A DNA stretch of 64,000 nt from Deltaproteobacteria bacterium (lineage in GTDB: Bacteria > Myxococcota_A > UBA9160 > UBA4427). Below are positions 45,614 to 56,376 of this stretch, one piece after another. Below the pieces are notes generated by a model that was not told the DNA's origin, made no database searches, and saw nothing but the letters and a program-made list of their open reading frames with translations. The stretch covers positions 1-64,000 of the forward strand of contig JAFDDH010000013.1 in NCBI GenBank assembly GCA_019310975.1. Reading direction: 5' to 3'. The position numbers and the translations under genes were made by a program. Positions within the stretch are counted from its first letter, which is position 1; each line of letters begins with the position of its first letter.

Positions 45614-46609
45614 ATGACAGTTCTGAAGACGAGGCGAGCACGGCTTCTCGCAGCCGCATGCACGGCGCTCCTGGGCGTCGCCTGCAGCGGCGGCGACGAG
45701 CCGGAGCTGAGCATTGTGCCGCAGGGCGGCGCCAGGGCGGTGAGCGATGCCGAGGTGCCGGGTCCGGCTCCCGAGATCCTCTCGCTGCATCTCGACCCGG
45801 CCACGCCCGTGCCCGGTGAGCGGATCCGGGCCCAGGCGCGCGCAACCAACGCCGACGGCACGCGACCTTCGCTCAGCTACGAGTGGACGCTGCGCGGCCG
45901 GGTTCTCGGCCAGGACAAGCCCAGCATCCTGCTGCCGGTGATGCGCAAGGGTGAGCGCGTCGAGGTCAAGGTGGTCGCACGAAACGGCGACCACGAGAGC
46001 GCACCGGCTCACGCCGTGGGCGCCGTTCCGAACCGCCCGCCCCGCATCCGGGATCTGCGCTTGCGCAGCCGGAGCGTCGGCGACGAGGGCGAGGAGTGGA
46101 TCGCCGAGCTGCTGGCGGACGATCCCGATGGCGACACCGTGGAGCTCGAGTACACCTGGCTGATCAACGACGAGCCCCACGAGGTGCACGACGCCGTATT
46201 TCCCACCGACGTCCTCAAGCGCGGCGATCGCCTCGTGCTCCGCGTGATCGCCAGCGACGGCGAGGACGAGAGTCCGCCGGCCAAGAGCGGCGTTGTCACG
46301 GTCGCCAACGCGTCGCCGGATATCCTATCCGAGCCGCCCTCGCTGGATGGCTCGGACCTCTATAGCTACCAGCTGAAGGCGAGCGATCCCGACGGCGATC
46401 GGGTTCTGCGCTGGCAGTTGGTGGAGGGGCCGCGCGGCATGAAGCTCGACACACAAAGCGGCCTGATTACGTGGCGCCCCACGGCCAGCCAGGATGGTAC
46501 GCATCGTATCGAGGTGGCGGTGGAAGACGGCCAGGGGGGCCACGCCACCCAGATCTTCGACATCGCGATCGTGGTGGAGTACGGGGTGGGTCCCGCCGCG
46601 ATGCGCTAG
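45614..46609 (+). CDS. lipoprotein with Ig/cadherin-like repeats
   Basis: A 331-aa lipoprotein from ATG 45614 (GGAGGGGGCGGACGC upstream), with signal peptide and lipobox 'LLGVAC'. Three roughly 90-residue beta-sandwich repeats follow, with 'ADDPDGDTVELEYTWLIN' and 'ASDPDGDRVLRWQLVEGP' signatures of cadherin/Ig-like folds. It ends the pilus operon, so an envelope-anchored partner of PilY1 or the pilus is a reasonable guess. No known pilus lipoprotein (PilF, PilP) is matched. Confidence 0.75.
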   Translation: MTVLKTRRARLLAAACTALLGVACSGGDEPELSIVPQGGARAVSDAEVPGPAPEILSLHLDPATPVPGERIRAQARATNADGTRPSLSYEWTLRGRVLGQDKPSILLPVMRKGERVEVKVVARNGDHESAPAHAVGAVPNRPPRIRDLRLRSRSVGDEGEEWIAELLADDPDGDTVELEYTWLINDEPHEVHDAVFPTDVLKRGDRLVLRVIASDGEDESPPAKSGVVTVANASPDILSEPPSLDGSDLYSYQLKASDPDGDRVLRWQLVEGPRGMKLDTQSGLITWRPTASQDGTHRIEVAVEDGQGGHATQIFDIAIVVEYGVGPAAMR

Positions 46610-46651
46610 TCGAGCTGATTCTGGCCACACCGCTCCGGATCAGGCCCCGGA

Positions 46652-47620
46652 TCAGAGATCGGCCACCAGCTTGTCGTAGAGCTCCACGTATGCATGCCTG
46701 TCGTCACTGCTCACCGTCGCGATGGCGCTGCGCGGATGCTGGTTCAGCTGTCCGGTGATGTTGTAGGGCACCATCGGACCCCAGTCACACTTGTTGCGCA
46801 GGTCCACGAAGTAGTCCTGCAGCACCTGATAGACGGGGCGAACTCGATAGGCGGGATTGCGAAGGAAGCCGATCAGCAGCTCCATCGGACAGTTGCCGGC
46901 GCCACGCCCCATGCCCGCCATCGTCGCGTCCACCCGATTGGCGCCATGAATGATCGACTCGATGGTATTCGCGAAGGCGAGCTGCTGGTTGTTGTGGGCG
47001 TGGATGCCGACCTCCTTGCCCGTACCCTCGAGCGCCTCGCGATACTTCTTGACCAGCCGCTGGACCTGCTCCTGGTAGAGCGAGCCGAAGCTATCCACCA
47101 CCACAATGGTGCTCACGGGTGTCTCGCGCAGGATCTCCAGGGCCTGATCGATCTCCGCATCCTGCACGATGGAGATCGCCATCAGGTTGCAGGTCACCTC
47201 GTAGCCCTTGTCGGCGGCGTCATTGATCATATCGACGGCGACCGGCAGCTGGTGGACGTAGGTGGCTACGCGGATCACGTCGAGGACGCTCTGGCTCTTG
47301 GGAAGGATGTCCTCGTGGTAGTCGGTCTTCTCGGCATCGGCCATCGCGGCCAGCTTCAGTGAGCCGTCGTTATCGCCCACCAGGCGGCGCATGTCGTCCT
47401 CGTCGCAGAACTTCCAGTCACCGAATTTGCCGGGGGCGAAGAGCTTCTTGCTTCCCTTGTAGCCGAGCTCCATGTAGTCGATGCCGGCCTCGACGCAGGT
47501 CTCGTAGACGGCCTTCACCAGGGCGTCGTCGAAGAGGTGGTCGTTGACCAGTCCACCGTCCCGAATCGTGCAATCCATCACCTTCAGCTCGGGTCGATAC
47601 GTGATCCACGGTGCACTCAT
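46652..47620 (-). CDS. HMGL-like aldolase (DRE-TIM metallolyase superfamily)
   Basis: A 322-aa TIM-barrel protein. The signature 'MDCTIRDGG' corresponds to the D-R-E region, followed by 'IDYMELGYKGS', 'VVVDSFGSLY', 'GIHAHNNQQLAFANTIESI' and 'DATMAGMGRGAGNCPMELLI'. This matches the group of 4-hydroxy-2-oxovalerate aldolase-like and HMG-CoA-lyase-like enzymes. No acylating acetaldehyde dehydrogenase is nearby, so a DmpG role is not supported. It stands alone between the pilus operon and rodA. Confidence 0.88.
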   Translation of the reverse strand: MSAPWITYRPELKVMDCTIRDGGLVNDHLFDDALVKAVYETCVEAGIDYMELGYKGSKKLFAPGKFGDWKFCDEDDMRRLVGDNDGSLKLAAMADAEKTDYHEDILPKSQSVLDVIRVATYVHQLPVAVDMINDAADKGYEVTCNLMAISIVQDAEIDQALEILRETPVSTIVVVDSFGSLYQEQVQRLVKKYREALEGTGKEVGIHAHNNQQLAFANTIESIIHGANRVDATMAGMGRGAGNCPMELLIGFLRNPAYRVRPVYQVLQDYFVDLRNKCDWGPMVPYNITGQLNQHPRSAIATVSSDDRHAYVELYDKLVADL

Positions 47621-47742
47621 GGTCTGGCTCCTGGCGAAATGCCCTTCGAGATTCAGGGCGCAAGACTCCCAAGCGGGAGGGGGGAGTAGGGCATTCTAAG
47701 CCCATCCCGGATCGAGGTCCAGCGCGGGCACCGCGACCGGGC

Positions 47743-48775
47743 TCAGAACACGTAGCGCCGCATCGAAACGTTGAGCAGCAACCCGAGTGCAATTGAGGCC
47801 GAGAGGAGAGCTGAGCCGCCGTAGGAAAAGAGCGGGAGGGGCACGCCGATGACGGGGGCCAGGCCCAGTACCATCGCGATGTTGATCGCGGCCGGCCAGA
47901 AGAGCGTCCCCACCAGCCCGACGGCCAGCATCGCGCCGAAGCCGTCCTTCGAGTTGCGCGCGATCCAGAGTCCCCAGAGCAGCGTTGCAAAGTAGAAGAT
48001 CAGCACGAGGGTGGTGCCAATCAAGCCCCACTCCTCGGCCAAAACGCTGAACACGAAGTCCGTGTGCTGGGTCGGCAAGAAGCGCAGCTGCGTCTGCGCC
48101 GGACGAGAGCGGGTCCCGCGACGGATCCATGAAGTCGAGAATGCGCTGCTGCTGGTAGACCTTCAAACCGAACTTCCAGAGCAGGGTCAGCGCACCGGCA
48201 GCAAGAAACGCCATCCCCCACCATGCGCGCATCGGGATGTGGCAGAGCGGCAGGTAGGTGAGCGCAACCAGCAGGGTGAGCAGCGCCACGCCCATATCGC
48301 GCTGCAGGAGAATCAGACCGACCGGCAGAGCGGTGATGACGAGAGGTACGAAGAGCTGGCGCAGCTGCGTCACCGTGCTCGGTGGATTGCGGTGGAGCCA
48401 GCGGGCGAGCATGATGACCAGTCCGATCTTGGCCAGCTCCGACGGCTGGAACGAGCCCTGGTAGAGCCAGGCCTGGGCGCCGCGCGTCACGCTGCCCACG
48501 ATGAGAGTCAGCGCCAAGAGCGCGAGCGTACCGGCGAAGAGAACGGGCGCGAAGCGCTCGACGTGTCGGTAGTCGACAAAGGCCGCCACCACCACGAAGC
48601 CCGCGCCGAGCGCCATGGCGGCCATCTGGCGCCGCACGATGTCCGACATTCCACCTTCGACACCGGCCGCCGTGGCCGACACGAGATTGACCAGCCCGAA
48701 AGTCGCGAGCACGGCAACCAGGCCCACGAGCGTCCAGTCGAAGTTCTGCACCGAACGCCGATCCACCGTCAGCAT
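47743..48775 (-). pseudogene. rodA: rod shape-determining protein RodA, internal deletion and frameshift
   Basis: SEDS-family glycan polymerase partner of PBP2. The first part reads normally from ATG 48775 through about nine helices to 'YQQQRILDFMDPSRDPLSSG'. The text then jumps, in another frame, to 'AQTQLRFLPTQHTDFVFSVLAEEWGLIG' and the last helices to 'SMRRYVF' (stop 47743). The conserved segment between them (normally GYHxxQSxIAIGSGGxxGKG..., roughly 24 residues) is absent, so about 70 bp, not a multiple of three, is missing near 48095-48103. Translated as it stands the protein leaves frame and ends at 47696. It overlaps nothing and follows mrdA by 2 bp. Confidence 0.88.
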
Positions 48776-48777
48776 GG

Positions 48778-50700
48778 CTACTCCCGGCCCTCCACGATCG
48801 TCTCCACGTCGTTGGCCGTCAGCGCCTCGGCCAGCGGCGGATGTTTCTCGAAGTATTTCGCGAGCACCTTCTGTGCGATCGGTGCCGCGATCGTCCCTCC
48901 GCCCTTCTTCGCGTGCTCGACCACTACGGCGACGGCGATCTCGGGCGACTCCACGGGCGCGAAAGCGGCGAAGAGTGCGTGGTCGCGGAAGCGGATGGGG
49001 ATCTCGTCCTCCTCGAGGTCCTTGGTGAACTCGAGTGCCACCACCTGGCTGGTGCCGGTCTTACCGGCCACCACCACACCGGGCACCCGCGCGCGCCCAC
49101 CCGTGCCGTGTAGATCATTCACCACCGCGGCCAGCCCCTGGCGAACACGCGCCAGGACCGCCGGATCGATCTCCGCGATCTTCGGCTCGACGATCTCGGG
49201 CACGATGACGACGTCGCCGTCCCAGGTCTCGAAACGCTTCACCAGCCTTGGCCGGTACACCCGGCCGTCGTTGCCCAGGGCCGCAAACGCGTTGGCGAGC
49301 TGGATTGGTGTCACCAGGTTGAATCCCTGCCCGATCGCGGCCGACACCGTCTCGCCCTTGATCCAGGCCTCGCGCCGCGTGCGCTCCTTCCACTCGCGCG
49401 TGGGGATCAGGCCCGGGCGCTCGGCTGCGAGCCCAACGCCGGTCTTCTTGCCGAGCCCGAAGTGCGCGGCGTACTTCGCCATGGTGTCGATACCGAGCTC
49501 GACCCCAAGGGTATAGAAGTAGACGTCGCAGCTGCCGGAGAGCGCCTGATCGAGGTCCACCTCGCCGTGGCCGCCGCGCTTCCAACAGCGATAGACGCGT
49601 CGGCCCATGCGATACCAGCCGGGGCAGAAGACAGTTTCTTCCGGATCGATCTTGCCCTCCGCAAGGCCAGCCACGGCGACGATCGCCTTGTAGGTGGAGC
49701 CGGGCGGGTACTGGCTGGCGATGGCGCGGTTGCGCAGAGGCTTCCACTGGTCGCCCACCAGCGCCGACCAGGTCTCCAAATCGATTCCGCCAGCGAATGC
49801 GTTGGGGTCGTAGGCGGGCCGCGAAACCATGGCCAGGATCTCGCCATTGCGCGGATCGATGGCCACGAGTGCACCCATCTTGTCGGGCTCCTCGGGATCG
49901 TCACTGCGAAACGCCTCCTCGGCGACCCGCTGAAGATCGAGATCCAGAGTCAGGACGACACGGCCACCCGGCGCGGGTTCGACTTCTCCGATCAGATCCA
50001 GCTCCCGGCCGGCCACATCCACGACGACGCTGCGGCCGCCCGCCCGGCCGCGCAGGTGCGACTCGAGTCGCGCTTCCAGGCCGAACTTGCCGATGATCTC
50101 ACCCGGTCGGTAGTCGGCGAAGGCCTCCTCCTCCAGCTCGTGGGCGTCGATCTCGCCGATCATGCCGAGCAGATGCGCGGCAAGAGAGGCGCCCAGGTAG
50201 TCGCGGCGCGGCGTCATGTCGGTCACCACACCGGCCAGCGCATAGCGGTGGGTTTCAACGCGCGCCCGCTGCTCGTAGCTGAGGTCGCCGTCGATCACCA
50301 CGGGATGGAAGCGGCTGCGCCCGGTCGGCCGGCCGACCTTCTGCTCCAACTCAGCACCGTCCACGGCCAACAGATCTCCGAGCATCGTGTAGGTGAAGCC
50401 GGCTTCGTCGACGTCGTTCGGGATCACGCGCACGCGGAAGGCCGGTCGCGTCGTCGCCAGCACTCTGCCCTCGCGATCCACGATTTCACCGCGTGGCGCT
50501 TCGAGCTTGAGATTGCGCACGGAGTTTCGCTGCGAGCGCACGCGCAGGTCCTCGCCCTCCAGGATCTGCAGCCAGAAGAGGCGCAGGAAGAAGACGAAGA
50601 AGACCACCACGATGCCCAGCGCGATCAGCCAGATCCGCAACTCGCCCGGTGCCTCGTTGGCCGAGCCCAGGCGCTCGTCGCCAAGCCCACGCCCGATCAT
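48778..50700 (-). CDS. mrdA: penicillin-binding protein 2
   Basis: A 640-aa class B PBP, the elongasome transpeptidase. ATG 50700 overlaps the mreD stop (ATGA). One membrane anchor (IWLIALGIVVVFFVFFLRLFWLQ), the PBP dimer/pedestal domain ('NSVRNLKLEAPRGEIVDREG'), then transpeptidase motifs Ser335 in 'PPGSTYK', 'SGSCDVYFY' (SxN as SCD) and 'AGKTGTSQ'. Intact, in contrast to its usual partner rodA immediately downstream. Confidence 0.96.
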   Translation of the reverse strand: MIGRGLGDERLGSANEAPGELRIWLIALGIVVVFFVFFLRLFWLQILEGEDLRVRSQRNSVRNLKLEAPRGEIVDREGRVLATTRPAFRVRVIPNDVDEAGFTYTMLGDLLAVDGAELEQKVGRPTGRSRFHPVVIDGDLSYEQRARVETHRYALAGVVTDMTPRRDYLGASLAAHLLGMIGEIDAHELEEEAFADYRPGEIIGKFGLEARLESHLRGRAGGRSVVVDVAGRELDLIGEVEPAPGGRVVLTLDLDLQRVAEEAFRSDDPEEPDKMGALVAIDPRNGEILAMVSRPAYDPNAFAGGIDLETWSALVGDQWKPLRNRAIASQYPPGSTYKAIVAVAGLAEGKIDPEETVFCPGWYRMGRRVYRCWKRGGHGEVDLDQALSGSCDVYFYTLGVELGIDTMAKYAAHFGLGKKTGVGLAAERPGLIPTREWKERTRREAWIKGETVSAAIGQGFNLVTPIQLANAFAALGNDGRVYRPRLVKRFETWDGDVVIVPEIVEPKIAEIDPAVLARVRQGLAAVVNDLHGTGGRARVPGVVVAGKTGTSQVVALEFTKDLEEDEIPIRFRDHALFAAFAPVESPEIAVAVVVEHAKKGGGTIAAPIAQKVLAKYFEKHPPLAEALTANDVETIVEGRE

Positions 50701-51236
50701 GCGATCCTTCCTTGTGGGTCGAAGTGGAGCGTGCGTGAATTCGCATCGTCCTCCCCGGCCCAGATCGACACGCGCGTTATCACGCTGTACACGAAGGGCG
50801 CCACGAGGCCGTTGATCCCACCGTGCAGGAGCAGGTCGGCAACCCCGCCGAGAGTCAATGGGGTCCGGCCCACGAAGAAGGTCGAGACGGCCACCAGGGC
50901 AATCCCGTAGCCCACCGTAACGGCCGCGCTGAAGATTACGAGCGGCAGGGAGCCCTTCAGGTTCAGCTGGCGCCCGGCAAAGAAGGCACTCGCGAAGGCC
51001 ACCACGCGCAGCAGCGCGTGCTGGCCCATCAGTGAGCCCGAGAGCAGGTCCGCCGCAAAGCCGAGCAGGGCGGCCAGGCAGAGCCCGGCAGCGAGCCCCC
51101 GCCAGCGCAGCCCGATGCAGATCACCACCAGCACGCCCAGATCCGGACACCACGGCGGAGAAACGAAGGTGGCCAGGGCACCCTGCAGCACCAGCGCGAG
51201 TATTCCGGTCACCAGAAGGGCGATGCCCGATTTCAT
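50697..51236 (-). CDS. mreD: rod shape-determining protein MreD
   Basis: A 179-aa integral membrane protein from ATG 51236 (GAGGTCGGTGCG upstream). It has five to six hydrophobic helices with the family pattern 'CPDLGVLVVICIGLRWRGLAAGLCLAALLGFAADLLSGSLMGQHALL'. Part of the Mre elongasome. It lies between mreC and mrdA, 10 bp after mreC. Confidence 0.93.
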   Translation of the reverse strand: MKSGIALLVTGILALVLQGALATFVSPPWCPDLGVLVVICIGLRWRGLAAGLCLAALLGFAADLLSGSLMGQHALLRVVAFASAFFAGRQLNLKGSLPLVIFSAAVTVGYGIALVAVSTFFVGRTPLTLGGVADLLLHGGINGLVAPFVYSVITRVSIWAGEDDANSRTLHFDPQGRIA

Positions 51237-51246
51237 CGCACCGACC

Positions 51247-52227
51247 TCACGAGGGCGGTGTACCCGCATCCACCGCCGGCGTCGACGCCTCGGCAGTCTT
51301 GGCGCCATCCGCCTCGCCGGACGGCTGAACGGGAGCGGAATCGACTCGCTCGTGCGCCTCGGGCGCATTGCCGCCATAGAGCAGATCCATCGTGGGGCCG
51401 CGGCGCAGCATGACGAAGACCTGCTCGAGCCGACCAAAATCAACCGCTGGCTTGACGAGCGCGATCTGCATCAGGCTGCCACCCGGGTCGCGTAGCTCGA
51501 TGATTTCGCCCAATCGGAGTCCCTTGGGATAGACGCCGCCCAGCCCCGACGTGATCACCACGTCCCCAATGATTACGTCACTGTCGCGCGCCACGGACTC
51601 GAACTCCAGCTCATCCGATCCGCGTCCACGGACCATGCCGCGCGCTCGGCTGCGCTGCACCACCGCATCCACCGTGCTCTGGCGGTCGAGCACCAGCATC
51701 GTCTTGGCCGCGTGGGGCGAGGTCCGCGTCACCAGTCCGACCACGCCCTCGTCGGTGATCACCGGGTTTCCGGCGTGCACACCGTGCTCGACGCCGCGGT
51801 CCACCAGGACTGAGCGGAAGAGCGGCGAGACATCGAGGCCGACGACCTCGGAGGGCAGCATCGGTGTTTCGAAGTGGTCGCGCATGGCTGCGATGCGGTC
51901 GAGGTGTCCACTGGCCACGAGCGCTTCGCGGTATTGAAGGTTCTCCTCCTCCAGCCTCGACACCAACGCGCGCAGCTCTTCATTCTCTTCGCGCACCCCG
52001 ACCAGGTCGACATAGCCGTGCCATGTTCCGGCCAGTGCATCCACCGGCGCGGCCAATGCCTTCTGGATCGGGATGGCGAGCTCGAGCAGTAGCCCCTGCC
52101 ACCAGGGCAAGTCGCGACCGGCGTGCTCCATCAGGGCACGGCGATCGGTCACCATGCTGATGGTGGCGAGCAGCACCAATGCGCCAAAGGCGATCGGTGC
52201 GGCCATTCGCTTCAGAAATCCGGGCAT
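51247..52227 (-). CDS. mreC: rod shape-determining protein MreC
   Basis: A 326-aa periplasmic scaffold. ATG 52227 follows GGGGAG. One N-terminal membrane helix, a coiled coil ('VREENEELRALVSRLEEENLQYREAL'), then the double beta-barrel ('LFRSVLVDRGVEHGVHAGNPVITDEGVVGLV', 'VIIGDVVITSGLGGVYPKGLRLGEI'). The C-terminal 40 residues are a disordered Ala/Pro/Glu tail. It is downstream of mreB by 73 bp. Confidence 0.94.
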   Translation of the reverse strand: MPGFLKRMAAPIAFGALVLLATISMVTDRRALMEHAGRDLPWWQGLLLELAIPIQKALAAPVDALAGTWHGYVDLVGVREENEELRALVSRLEEENLQYREALVASGHLDRIAAMRDHFETPMLPSEVVGLDVSPLFRSVLVDRGVEHGVHAGNPVITDEGVVGLVTRTSPHAAKTMLVLDRQSTVDAVVQRSRARGMVRGRGSDELEFESVARDSDVIIGDVVITSGLGGVYPKGLRLGEIIELRDPGGSLMQIALVKPAVDFGRLEQVFVMLRRGPTMDLLYGGNAPEAHERVDSAPVQPSGEADGAKTAEASTPAVDAGTPPS

Positions 52228-52300
52228 GACTCCCCACGCCCGCCCCACGCGCTGACGGATCCGGCCGCCCGCGGGGGGCGCCCTCTGGCCCCGTCAGAGC

Positions 52301-53740
<1,440 letters not shown>

Positions 53741-55276
53741 ATGCTCGAGTCGATGCGCAGGGGACAGCGCTGGCTGACCCTCCTCCTGGTCACCTTCGTG
53801 GGGGCCGTCTTCGTATTCTTCATGGGCGTGGGCGGCGGCTTCGGGCCCCAGCAGGGCCCCGCTGGGAACGCCGTCGTCGAGCTCGGCGAGACCCGCCTGA
53901 TGCTCAGCGACTTCCAGCGGCTCCGAGCCCAGCAGGAGCAGACCTACAGCGACCAGCTGGGGGACCAATTCGATGCCCGCGCGATGCGCTCCTTCCTGGA
54001 CTCCCAGGCCCTGCGTTCGCTGGTCGAATCGGCCGTCATGGCCGAGTCCGCGCACGCGATCGGTCTGCGCGTCAGCCGCGCCGAGGTGCAACGCCTGGTT
54101 CGCCAGAGCCCGGCCTTCCAAGACGAATCCGGTGGATTCGACCACACCCGATTCGTCGACTACGCGAATTACGAGTTCGGCAGCCAGCGCAACTTCCTGA
54201 ACACCATGCGACAGGACCTACTGCGCCAGAAGATGATTGCCCTGATCTACGATCAGGCGCAGGTCAGCGAGGGCGAGGCCCGCGACGCGGCCCTCTACGG
54301 ACTGGAAGAGGTGCGCATCGCCTACGTGCCGATCGAGACGGCCTTCCTGCCCGAGGACGAGAAGCTCTCCGAAGAGGCCGTCGAGGCCTGGCTCGACCGA
54401 CACAGGGACGAGCTGCGGGCGCTCTACGACAGCAGGGTCGAAGCCGAGTACACGGTGCCTGAGGAGGTCTGGGCCCGTCACCTGCTGATCGCCGTTGGGC
54501 CGGAGGCCGATGCGGACAGCCTCGAGACCGCGCGCGCCCGAGCCGAGACCGCACGCGAGCGCATCGTTCTGGGCGAGGCTTTTGTGCAGATCGCCCAGGA
54601 GATCTCGGAGGATCCCGGCACCCGAGACCTGGGCGGCGATCTAGGTCACTTCTCGCGCGGCACCCACTCGATCGAGATCGAGGAGGCGGCCTTTGCGCTC
54701 GAGCCCGGCGATCTCTCGGAGGTGGTGCGCAGCCGAGCCGGCTTCCATTTGATCTTCGTCGAGGAGCGGACGCCCGCGAGCGTGCGTGCCTTCGACGACG
54801 TCGGCCCGGTGCTCGCCCGCGCGGCCGCCGAGGCGGCCGCCGCCGAGGAGTACGCACGCGGTCTGGCCGAGCGGCTCGCGGGCGCCGTGCGCACGGGCGA
54901 GAGCCTCGAGGACGCCGCCCGTGCCGAGGGTCTCAGCCTCGAGCGCACGGCGATGATCCGGCGCCGGCCCGACGGCTTCATTCCCGGCCTCGGAGGCGCC
55001 CCCGAGGCAATGGCCGCGGCCTTCACGCTGCGCGACGAACACCCGTCCTCCGACCGCATCTTCGAGGTCGGCACGCGTCTGGTATTGATCCAGCAGCTGG
55101 AGCGCAGCGAACCCGACCCCGTCGCCCTCGAGGAGGCCGTGCGCGGCCAGTCCCAAACGCTGCTCGAGGCCAAGCGGACGCGCATGATCCAGGATTTCGT
55201 GGATCGACGCCGCGACGAGCTGGAACGGAGCGGGCGTCTGCTGGTCAACATGGAGCTCGTGCTTTCGAATTCGTGA
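53741..55276 (+). CDS. peptidyl-prolyl isomerase, PpiD/SurA-like
   Basis: A 511-aa inner-membrane-anchored periplasmic chaperone. ATG 53741 precedes a single membrane helix ('WLTLLLVTFVGAVFVFFMGVGGGF'). A SurA_N-like helical domain ('VVELGETRLMLSDFQRLRAQQEQ', 'LVRQSPAFQDESGGFDHTRFVDY') is followed by a parvulin rotamase domain at about 250-345 ('VWARHLLIAVGPEAD', 'QEISEDPGTRDLGGDLGHFSRG', 'VRSRAGFHLIFVEER'). It assists folding of outer-membrane and secreted proteins. It is divergent from mreB. Confidence 0.92.
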   Translation: MLESMRRGQRWLTLLLVTFVGAVFVFFMGVGGGFGPQQGPAGNAVVELGETRLMLSDFQRLRAQQEQTYSDQLGDQFDARAMRSFLDSQALRSLVESAVMAESAHAIGLRVSRAEVQRLVRQSPAFQDESGGFDHTRFVDYANYEFGSQRNFLNTMRQDLLRQKMIALIYDQAQVSEGEARDAALYGLEEVRIAYVPIETAFLPEDEKLSEEAVEAWLDRHRDELRALYDSRVEAEYTVPEEVWARHLLIAVGPEADADSLETARARAETARERIVLGEAFVQIAQEISEDPGTRDLGGDLGHFSRGTHSIEIEEAAFALEPGDLSEVVRSRAGFHLIFVEERTPASVRAFDDVGPVLARAAAEAAAAEEYARGLAERLAGAVRTGESLEDAARAEGLSLERTAMIRRRPDGFIPGLGGAPEAMAAAFTLRDEHPSSDRIFEVGTRLVLIQQLERSEPDPVALEEAVRGQSQTLLEAKRTRMIQDFVDRRRDELERSGRLLVNMELVLSNS

Positions 55277-55311
55277 GCGCAGAAGAGTCGACGACCGGGA
55301 GAGGAGAACAC

Positions 55312-56277
55312 GTGAGCAGGACCTTCGGAGCGCAGAGCACGACTGACGACGTCCTCTCCGGCATCGATCTCAGCGGCCGCACCGCGCTGGTGACCGGCGC
55401 CTCGGGCGGACTCGGAGCGGAGACAGCGCGCGCGCTCGCCTCTGCGGGTGCCAGCGTGCTTCTGGCCGCGCGCAACACCGACAAGGCCGGCGAGGTCGCC
55501 GAGGGGATCCGCGAGAGCACGGGAAACACGGAGCTGGAGGTCGTCGCCCTCGACCTCACCTCTCTCGATCGCGTGCGCGCCTGCGCGAAGCAGGTGCTCG
55601 CCAAACACCCGCATCTCCACCTGCTGATCAACAACGCGGGTGTGATGGCCTGCCCACTCGAGCGCACCGCGCGTGGCTGGGAGCTGCAGCTGGCCACCAA
55701 CCACATCGGCCACTTCCTGCTCAGCGGTCTGCTCGCGCCGGCTCTGCGCGCGGGTGCACCGGCCCGAGTCGTCAATCTCAGCTCGGCCGGTCATCGCTTG
55801 GCTGGCCTGGACTTCGACGACCCGCACTTCGAGCGGCGCCCGTATGACAAGTGGGAGGCCTACGGACAGTCGAAGACGGCCAACGTGCTCTTCACCGTCG
55901 AGCTCGACCGCCGCCTCTCGGGCACGGGCGTGCGCGCCTACGCGGTTCATCCCGGCATGATCATGACCGAGCTCGGCCGTCACCTCAGCCCCGACGACAT
56001 TCAGGAGCTGATGAGCCGGACACCCGGCGGCGGTGACGCCCTCTCGTGGAAGACCATCGAGCAGGGCGCCGCCACATCCACCTGGGCCGCCACGGCGCCC
56101 GAGCTCGCTGAACGCGGCGGCCTCTACTGCGAGGACGTCCACGTTGCCGACGAGCGCAGCGAAGAAGCCGAGATTCATGGCTACTCGCCCCACGCCATCG
56201 ACACCGAAGCCGCGGAGCGGCTCTGGAGCCTGTCCGAAGAGTGGGTGGGCGAGCGCTTCGATCCCGGTCAGCCCTGA
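55312..56277 (+). CDS. SDR family oxidoreductase (retinol dehydrogenase-like)
   Basis: A 321-aa SDR. GTG 55312 has GAGAGGAGAACAC upstream, so it is preferred to the GTG 55273 that overlaps the previous stop. Motifs: 'LVTGASGGLGAETA', 'LLAARNTDKA' (NADP-type Arg), 'LINNAGVMACPLERTARGWE', 'VVNLSSAGHRLAGLDFDDPHF', Tyr-x3-Lys 'YGQSK', 'HPGMIMTELGRHL'. This is the pattern of the WWOX/retinol dehydrogenase-like group. The substrate is unknown. Confidence 0.9.
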   Translation: MSRTFGAQSTTDDVLSGIDLSGRTALVTGASGGLGAETARALASAGASVLLAARNTDKAGEVAEGIRESTGNTELEVVALDLTSLDRVRACAKQVLAKHPHLHLLINNAGVMACPLERTARGWELQLATNHIGHFLLSGLLAPALRAGAPARVVNLSSAGHRLAGLDFDDPHFERRPYDKWEAYGQSKTANVLFTVELDRRLSGTGVRAYAVHPGMIMTELGRHLSPDDIQELMSRTPGGGDALSWKTIEQGAATSTWAATAPELAERGGLYCEDVHVADERSEEAEIHGYSPHAIDTEAAERLWSLSEEWVGERFDPGQP

Positions 56278-56376
56278 CCCGGCCCGGGCACCCGCCGCAT
56301 AAGCCGCCGAACGAAACGACGGACTTCAGTGACCTGAGCACGATATTGCCGAATCGAGCCGGTCACTCCCTATCGT

